A DNA stretch of 18,686 nt from CAXMST01 sp038206985 (lineage in GTDB: Bacteria > Actinomycetota > Thermoleophilia > Solirubrobacterales > 70-9): the NCBI GenBank assembly GCA_038206985.1, contig JBBRAH010000052.1:1-18686 (forward strand). The letters are read 5' to 3'. The notes under the pieces were generated by a model that had not been told where the DNA came from, did no database searches, and saw only the letters and a list, made by a program, of their open reading frames with translations. Positions 14,072 through 18,686 of this stretch are shown here, in pieces. The position numbers and the translations under genes were made by a program. The stretch's first letter is position 1, and each line of letters starts with the position of its first letter.

Positions 14072-14875
14072 GTGCCCGCCGCCGAGGCCGGAACCGCCGG
14101 GGGCGACGGGGCCTTCGAACTCGGCGGTCGAAAGTGGGGATCGCGCCTGATCGTCGGCACGGGTGGGTTCCGCTCGATCGATGACATGGAGCGCGCGCTC
14201 CGTGCTTCGGCAACCGAGATGGTCACCGTCGCCATGCGACGTGTCGATCCGCAGGCCACCAACTCGGTCGTCGACGTCATCGAGCGGCTCGGGCTGTTCG
14301 TGTTGCCCAACACGGCCGGCTGTTACACGGCCCGCGACGCGGTACGCACGGCACAGCTCGCCCGGGAGGCATTCGAGAGCGAGTGGATCAAGCTCGAGGT
14401 GATCGGCGACGACCGCACGCTGCTGCCCGACGCGGTCGAACTCGTCACCGCCGCCGAGCAGCTCGTTGCCGACGGCTTCACCGTGCTGCCGTACACGACC
14501 GACGACCCGGTTCTGGCCCGGCGCCTCGAGGATGTCGGCTGCGCGGCCGTGATGCCGCTCGGCTCCCCGATCGGCTCCGGCGCCGGGATCCGCAATCCCT
14601 ACAACCTGCGGATCATCGTCGAGAACGCCGCGGTCCCGGTGATTCTCGACGCCGGCATCGGGACCGCCTCCGACGCCGCGCTGGCGATGGAGTTGGGCTG
14701 CTCGGGCGTCCTGCTCGCGAGCGCGGTCTCCCGCGCCGAGGATCCGGAGCGCATGGCGCGGGCGATGCGCTCCGCGGTGGAGGCGGGCTGGGCCGCGCGG
14801 CACGCCGGCCGGATCCCGGAGCGCCTGCATGCCGAGGCTTCCTCGCCCGAGCAGGGCCTGGCGGAGCTCGGCTGA
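14072..14875 (+). CDS. thiG: Thiazole synthase ThiG
   Basis: ThiG condenses deoxyxylulose 5-phosphate, dehydroglycine and ThiS sulfur into the thiazole phosphate. The 267-residue TIM barrel has TEMVTVAMRRV (48-57), the Schiff-base Lys107 in WIKLEVIGD, PNTAGCYTA (79-87), VMPLGSPIGSG and VILDAGIGTASDAALAMELGC for phosphate binding. The start is GTG 14072, six bases after GGAGG. Its first 14 residues are an Ala/Gly-rich leader. It follows thiS by two bases and its stop codon shares one base with the next gene's ATG, so all four genes form one translationally coupled unit under the riboswitch. Confidence 0.95.
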   Translation: MPAAEAGTAGGDGAFELGGRKWGSRLIVGTGGFRSIDDMERALRASATEMVTVAMRRVDPQATNSVVDVIERLGLFVLPNTAGCYTARDAVRTAQLAREAFESEWIKLEVIGDDRTLLPDAVELVTAAEQLVADGFTVLPYTTDDPVLARRLEDVGCAAVMPLGSPIGSGAGIRNPYNLRIIVENAAVPVILDAGIGTASDAALAMELGCSGVLLASAVSRAEDPERMARAMRSAVEAGWAARHAGRIPERLHAEASSPEQGLAELG

Positions 14876-15498
14876 TGGCCACCACCCCCGCGCCGCGCAA
14901 GCCCGAGCTCTGGCTGGCCCGTCACGGCGAGACGGAGTGGAGCCTGAGCAAGCGCCACACCGGCCGGACCGACATCCCGCTCACCGAGCACGGCCACGAG
15001 CAGGCGCGGGCCCTGCGTCCGGCGCTCGGGGCCGAGTCCTTGGCCAGGGTGCTCTGCAGTCCGCTACAGCGGGCCCGGCAGACCTGTGAGGAGGCGGGGC
15101 TCCTCGACCGCGCCGAACTGCGCGACGAACTGATGGAGTGGGACTACGGCGACTACGAGGGCAAGACCACCGTCGAGATCCAGAGCGAAGCGCCCGGATG
15201 GCTGCTGTGGACCGATGGCTGCCCGGGGGGCGAGTCGCCTGAGGAGGTCGGCGCGCGGCTGGATCGGATCGTGGCGGAACTGCGCGAACTCGTCGGCGGC
15301 GACTCTCCCGAGGAGGGCTCGGACGAGGACGCGATCGTCTTCGCACACGGGCACATCCTGCGCGCCCTCGCCGCCCGCTGGATCGAGCAACCTGTGATGG
15401 CCGGACAGCGGCTGACTCTGGCAACCGGAACCCTTAGCCGGCTCGGCTTCGAGCACGACTATCCGGCCATCCGAGCATGGAACGCACCCGTCCGTTGA
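14875..15498 (+). CDS. Histidine phosphatase (phosphoglycerate mutase family) coupled to thiG
   Basis: The 207-residue protein belongs to the histidine phosphatase clan: WLARHGETEWS (13-23) with the phospho-accepting His17 and Arg16, SPLQRARQT (62-70), MEWDYGDYEG (87-96) with the acid/base Glu88, and FAHGHILRALA (157-167) with the second His158. The active site is complete. The length and the LARHGETEWS to AHGHILR pattern fit broad phosphatases rather than the 230-250-residue glycolytic mutase. ATG 14875 shares its A with the thiG stop TGA. Longer frames upstream run through thiG and are shadows. Inclusion in the riboswitch operon suggests a thiamine-related substrate such as thiamine phosphate, but this is inference. 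Confidence 0.9.
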   Translation: MATTPAPRKPELWLARHGETEWSLSKRHTGRTDIPLTEHGHEQARALRPALGAESLARVLCSPLQRARQTCEEAGLLDRAELRDELMEWDYGDYEGKTTVEIQSEAPGWLLWTDGCPGGESPEEVGARLDRIVAELRELVGGDSPEEGSDEDAIVFAHGHILRALAARWIEQPVMAGQRLTLATGTLSRLGFEHDYPAIRAWNAPVR

Positions 15499-15533
15499 TC
15501 CGCCGTTAACCGCCCCGCGTAGCATCGGAGCGT

Positions 15534-16967
15534 ATGGCCGATGGAGAGAACGGCAAGGCCGCGAGCGAACCCGGTTTCGGTCCGACGACCTCCATCTGCC
15601 CCGAGTGCAAGGTGGCCCTGGCCGCCGAGGTGATCGAACGGGCCGGTCGTGTGCTGCTCGTTCGCGAGTGCCCCGACCACGGCCGGATCGAGGCCGTCGT
15701 CTACGGCGACGCCGAGCGCTACCGGGCGATCCAGCCCTACAACAAGCCCGGCGAAGAGCCGCTGCTGAGGCAGACCGAGGTGGACTCCGGATGTCCGCAC
15801 GACTGCGGGATCTGCCCCGAGCACATCCAGCACACCTGCCTGGGCATCATCGAGGTCAACACCGGCTGCAACCTCGACTGTCCGATCTGCTTCGCCGACT
15901 CCGGCACCGGCCACGACCCGACCGGCTACTCGCTGACGCTCGCCGAGGTCGAATCGATGCTCGACACGTTCGTCGCCGCCGAGGGCGAGCCCGAGTCGAT
16001 CCAGTTCTCCGGCGGCGAGCCCTCGATCCACCTGGAGATCCTGCCGATGCTCGCCGCGGCCAAGGCGCGCGGCATCCCACTGGTCATGCTCAACACCAAC
16101 GGGATCCGGTTGGCGCGTGACCCCAAGTTCGCGCCGGCCCTGGCCGAGATCGGCGTCCACGTCTACCTCCAGTTCGACGGCTTCAAGGACGAGACGCACA
16201 TCGCGATCCGCGGACGCAGGCTCCAGGAGGAGAAGCAGCGGGCCCTCGACGCCTGCGCCGCCGCGGGTGTCGGCGTCTCGCTCGCCGCCGCGATAGAGCG
16301 CGATCTCAATGAGGACGAGTGTGGCGCGATCGTTCGCTTCGGCGTCGAGCATCCGGCGGTGACCGGCGTGTTCTTTCAGCCGGTGACGCACTCGGGTCGC
16401 TTCCGGGAGGATTCCGATCCGCTCGAGAAGCTGACCAACTCCGACGTGATCGAGCTGATCTCCGCGCAGCTGCCGGATTGGTTTGAGCCCGACGACTTCA
16501 TCCCGGTGCCCTGCTGCTCGCCCGCCTGCCGCTCGGCCACCTTCGCGCTTTACGACGGCGAGGATCTGGTGCCGCTGCCGCGGCTCGTCGAGGTCGATGA
16601 GTACCTCGACTACGTCACCAACCGCGCCGTGCCCGATCTCGATGTGAAGGAGGCGCTCGAGGGACTGTGGTCGGCGAGGTCCGCCGGGGGCACGGCGCTG
16701 ACCGGCGAGCGACTCGACTGCGTCGCTTGCAACGTCGGCCTGCCGATGGAGCTGCGCGAGGCGGCGTCCCGTGGCTTCATGATCGCCGTCCAGGACTTCC
16801 AGGACCCCTACACACTCGACGTCGGCAAGTTGAAGAAGTGCTGCGTCTCCGAGATCACCCCGGACGGGCGCATCATCCCCTTCTGCGCCTACAACTCGGT
16901 CGGCTATCGGGAACAGGTCCGGGCACAGCGCTCCGGCGCGGTGCCGGCCCGCCCGGTCGAGGCTTGA
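15534..16967 (+). CDS. Radical SAM protein with extra cysteine clusters (MJ0619/Tes-like; TrsS-like)
   Basis: The 477-residue enzyme has the radical SAM cluster motif CNLDCPIC (112-119, C-x3-C-x2-C) and the FSGGEPS SAM-binding motif. Unusual are several further metal-type cysteine sets: CPEC (22-25) with CPDHG (46-50) at the N-terminus, CPHDCGICPEHIQHTC (87-102) directly before the radical SAM motif, then CCSPAC, CVAC, CC and FC toward the C-terminus. This matches the archaeal MJ0619 group, now known as tetraether lipid synthase (Tes), which carries a rubredoxin-like iron and three Fe4S4 clusters. From memory the CPEHxQHTC and CNLxCPxCFA pattern also fits the TrsS radical SAM (seleno)protein family, often paired with a methyltransferase. 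The frame is closed by an ordinary TGA and has no in-frame stop, so this is the cysteine form. GGAG precedes ATG 15534 by three bases. The reaction is not known. Confidence 0.85.
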   Translation: MADGENGKAASEPGFGPTTSICPECKVALAAEVIERAGRVLLVRECPDHGRIEAVVYGDAERYRAIQPYNKPGEEPLLRQTEVDSGCPHDCGICPEHIQHTCLGIIEVNTGCNLDCPICFADSGTGHDPTGYSLTLAEVESMLDTFVAAEGEPESIQFSGGEPSIHLEILPMLAAAKARGIPLVMLNTNGIRLARDPKFAPALAEIGVHVYLQFDGFKDETHIAIRGRRLQEEKQRALDACAAAGVGVSLAAAIERDLNEDECGAIVRFGVEHPAVTGVFFQPVTHSGRFREDSDPLEKLTNSDVIELISAQLPDWFEPDDFIPVPCCSPACRSATFALYDGEDLVPLPRLVEVDEYLDYVTNRAVPDLDVKEALEGLWSARSAGGTALTGERLDCVACNVGLPMELREAASRGFMIAVQDFQDPYTLDVGKLKKCCVSEITPDGRIIPFCAYNSVGYREQVRAQRSGAVPARPVEA

Positions 16968-16977
16968 GAACGGCATC

Positions 16978-17844
16978 GTGACCCCCCGCTCACCGCTTCC
17001 CAGCGCGGAGGACCTCGACGTCTCGGCGCTCGAATTGGTTGCCGCGGGGCTCGCCGAGGGCGACGTCAAGGGATGCTGCGCCACCATCTATGAGCAGCCC
17101 GCGGTGCGCTGGCTGCTCGGCGGCGAATTGCACCCCGGCGGCGAGCGCCTGACCCGGCGGATGCTCGAGATTGCGGGCGTCGGAGCCGACCACCGCCTTC
17201 TGGATGTGGCGAGTGGCGCGGGGACCTCGGCCCTGCTGGCCGCCCGCGAGTGCCGCTGTGACGTGGTCGGGGTCGAGTACGGCGAGGGGGCGGTTGCCGG
17301 CGCGCGTGCCGCTGCCGAAGAGGCCGGGCTCGCCTCTGCGGTTGAGTTCGTGGTCGGTGACGCGGAGTCGCTGCCCTTTCCGGACCGCTCCTTCGATGTC
17401 GTGCTCTGCGAATGCGCGCTCTGCACCTTTCCGGACAAGCCGACGGCTATCGCCGAGATGCGGCGGGTTCTGAAGCCGGGCGGGCGCCTCGCGCTCAGCG
17501 ACGTCGTTGCCGACCACGCTCGGCTGCCCGATGATCTACGGGGAACCATGGCGACGGTTGCCTGCGTCGGCTCGGCTCTTGATGAGCGTGGCTACATCGA
17601 CCTGCTCGAGGGTGCCGGGTTCCGGGTCGATGCGGTCGAGCTGGCCCGTGAGGACGTGATGCGCTTGACCGAGCGTGTACGAACCCGCCTGCGCGGGGCA
17701 AAGGTCCTGGGGTTCAACGATCTGGTCCCGATCGACGGCGGCCTGCGGCAAGCGATCGAACTCGCTTCCGAGGCCAAGAGCGCCATCGCCGCCGGGGCAC
17801 TTGGCTACGCGGTGATCGTCGCCCGCCTGCCCGGGGACGCCTGA
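16978..17844 (+). CDS. ArsM-like SAM-dependent methyltransferase paired with the radical SAM gene
   Basis: The 288-residue protein is a class I methyltransferase: motif I LLDVASGAGTSALLAAREC (74-92), the acidic end of strand 2 in VVGVEYGEGAV, GDAESLPFPDRSFDVVLCECALCTF and RRVLKPGGRLALSDVV. The last two blocks resemble arsenite methyltransferase ArsM (SNC, then PDK, then RVLKPGG). Cys146 and Cys196 sit 50 residues apart, the spacing of the As(III)-binding cysteines 174 and 224 of the algal ArsM. Cys33-Cys34 (KGCCATIYEQ) lie upstream of motif I, not immediately before it as the third ArsM cysteine does. GTG 16978 is 10 bases after the radical SAM stop, with weak GAGAACGG as ribosome site. The pairing suggests they act on one substrate; methylation of arsenic, a thiol or a carbon centre are all possible. 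Confidence 0.85.
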   Translation: MTPRSPLPSAEDLDVSALELVAAGLAEGDVKGCCATIYEQPAVRWLLGGELHPGGERLTRRMLEIAGVGADHRLLDVASGAGTSALLAARECRCDVVGVEYGEGAVAGARAAAEEAGLASAVEFVVGDAESLPFPDRSFDVVLCECALCTFPDKPTAIAEMRRVLKPGGRLALSDVVADHARLPDDLRGTMATVACVGSALDERGYIDLLEGAGFRVDAVELAREDVMRLTERVRTRLRGAKVLGFNDLVPIDGGLRQAIELASEAKSAIAAGALGYAVIVARLPGDA

Positions 17845-17863
17845 GCGGCACGCGATTCGCCGC
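17845..17863 (+). terminator. Weak hairpin after the methyltransferase gene
   Basis: GCGGC (17845-17849) can pair with GCCGC (17859-17863) across nine bases, immediately after the stop codon. There is no T tract, so termination here is uncertain. Confidence 0.25.
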
Positions 17864-17901
17864 CTGTGTGCGACCCTTGCGTTTGAGCTGAGGGGATCCG
17901 T

Positions 17902-17907
17902 GATAAC
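17902..17907 (+). promoter_or_regulatory. Possible -10 element for the MCE gene
   Basis: GATAAC lies nine bases before ATG 17916, in a relatively AT-rich patch (TGATAACACCACTGT). TTGCGT (17877-17882) is a possible -35 but the 19-base spacer is long. A start near 17914 would make the mRNA leaderless, consistent with no Shine-Dalgarno sequence before the ATG. Confidence 0.3.
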
Positions 17908-17915
17908 ACCACTGT

Positions 17916-18686
17916 ATGAGCGGACCTGAAGAGGGCGACTCCGAACAGTCTGAACGCGACGCGCATTGGGAAGATCTGATGAGCCGCCGGCGTGAGCGCG
18001 ATCGACGGCTCGAGAAGATGGAGAAGGAGGGCAGCGGCCCCTTTGTCGCAGGCCCGACCGAAGGTGCCGGGGACGAGCTCGAGGGCGAGAGCATCCTCGA
18101 GCGTATGCGCTCCGGTGGCGCCGAGGGCCTGAACCCGGTCCATGAGCAGGAGCAGGAAGAGGCTCACGAGGTGACCCGTGCAAAGGGACGGGCCCAGCGG
18201 GTCGTCGCCGGGCTCGCGCTGGTTCTCGCTCTGCTCGGCGTCACCTACATGTTGGTCGGCAGTCCGTCCTACGAGGTGACCGCCAATTTCGCCAACGCCT
18301 CCCAGTTGGTCGAGGGCAACGAGGTAACCATGAATGGCACCGCGGTCGGCAAGATCGGGAGTATCGAGCTCGGCGACGACGGCGAGGCTCTGGTGACTAT
18401 GTCGGTCGAGGAGCCGACTGCGCCGATCGTCAGGGGCACGACGGCGACGGTCCGCAACACCTCGCTCTCCGGGGTGGCGAACCGGCAGGTGGAGCTGACT
18501 CCGCCGCCGTCGCAGCAGGCCGGTCCCGAGATCGAGGATGGCGGGACCATGACCCAGAGCGACACCGTCTCGGCCGTCGACCTCGACCAGATCTTCAACA
18601 CCCTCGACGCCGAGACCGTGGCCAACCTCAAGAAGGTGATCCGCGGCTTCGAGATCTCCTACGAGGGTGTCGGCAAGCAGGCCAAC
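17916..18686 (+). CDS. MCE/MlaD-domain lipid-transport protein, 3' truncated by window
   Basis: The frame opens at ATG 17916 and stays open for 257 codons to the window edge. Residues 1-95 are charged and hydrophilic, with Arg/Glu-rich helical stretches (MSRRRERDRRLEKMEKE) and no hydrophobic segment. One membrane helix follows (VVAGLALVLALLGVTYMLVG, about 96-115), then an MCE/MlaD domain: YEVTANFANASQLVEGNEVTMNGTAVGKIGSIEL and a hydrophobic RNTSLSGVANRQVELTP loop. MCE proteins form rings that guide phospholipids or sterols across the cell envelope with an ABC permease, which is not visible here. Most related proteins begin just before the helix, so the 95-residue cytosolic extension is unusual. 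ATG codons at 17979 and later are alternative starts, but the frame is uniformly coding-like from 17916. Confidence 0.88.
   Translation, partial: MSGPEEGDSEQSERDAHWEDLMSRRRERDRRLEKMEKEGSGPFVAGPTEGAGDELEGESILERMRSGGAEGLNPVHEQEQEEAHEVTRAKGRAQRVVAGLALVLALLGVTYMLVGSPSYEVTANFANASQLVEGNEVTMNGTAVGKIGSIELGDDGEALVTMSVEEPTAPIVRGTTATVRNTSLSGVANRQVELTPPPSQQAGPEIEDGGTMTQSDTVSAVDLDQIFNTLDAETVANLKKVIRGFEISYEGVGKQAN

Noticed and set aside
14383..14874. Upstream extension of the histidine phosphatase frame through thiG
   Set aside because: The extension is Arg/Gly-rich and out of frame with thiG; family similarity begins at ATG 14875, which couples to the thiG stop.
15534..16967. Possible selenocysteine in the radical SAM protein, since related proteins can be selenoproteins
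   Set aside because: There is no in-frame TGA; the expected positions are ordinary cysteine codons.
15459..17087. 542-residue open frame on the - strand opposite the radical SAM gene
   Set aside because: It is the complement of a gene with unmistakable Cys motifs; its product is Gly/Arg/Leu/Asp-rich without domains.
1..18686. Mobile element, CRISPR array, tRNA or rRNA
   Set aside because: No transposase, integrase, repeated spacer pattern, tRNA cloverleaf or rRNA signature was found on reading both strands.

Overview
The window is high-GC, gene-dense DNA with GTG starts, many 1-4 base gene overlaps and actinobacterial protein families. The best guess is an actinobacterium of the class Thermoleophilia (Solirubrobacterales or relatives). 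That placement is inference from gene content and protein style, since there is no rRNA or other marker here. I see no tRNA, rRNA, CRISPR, insertion sequence or phage gene, and no gene-free stretch above 300 bases. It looks like chromosomal core and housekeeping sequence with a few poorly characterised genes.

Layout. Bases 1-2223 (+ strand): the end of an unidentified gene, a small three-helix membrane protein, and an MpaB/DUF2236-type oxygenase overlapping its TetR-type regulator. A 30-bp dyad sits on the likely oxygenase promoter. Bases 2243-12469 (- strand): ten co-directional genes. In transcription order they are thiE, a four-helix membrane protein, lpd (E3), a DsbA/HCCA-isomerase-like protein, a lipoyl-less E2-like protein without its catalytic motif, a START-fold protein, a 211-base gap with an operator-like dyad, then E1 alpha, E1 beta, E2, a leucine/valine-type dehydrogenase and lipB. 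The last five form a tight operon. It reads as an oxidative branched-chain amino acid pathway: deamination, oxidative decarboxylation to branched acyl-CoA, and a lipoylation enzyme for E2.

Bases 12470-15498: a TPP riboswitch precedes thiO-thiS-thiG and a coupled histidine-phosphatase gene, divergent from thiE. Thiamine diphosphate is the E1 cofactor, so cofactor supply and the complex that uses it are neighbours.

Bases 15534-17844: a radical SAM enzyme with many extra cysteine clusters (MJ0619/Tes-like; by memory closest to the TrsS family) is followed 10 bases later by an ArsM-like methyltransferase. This tandem pair has no established bacterial function that I know of and is the best candidate for an undescribed system. 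Bases 17916-18686: the 5' part of an MCE/MlaD-type lipid-transport protein with an unusually long charged N-terminus, running off the window.
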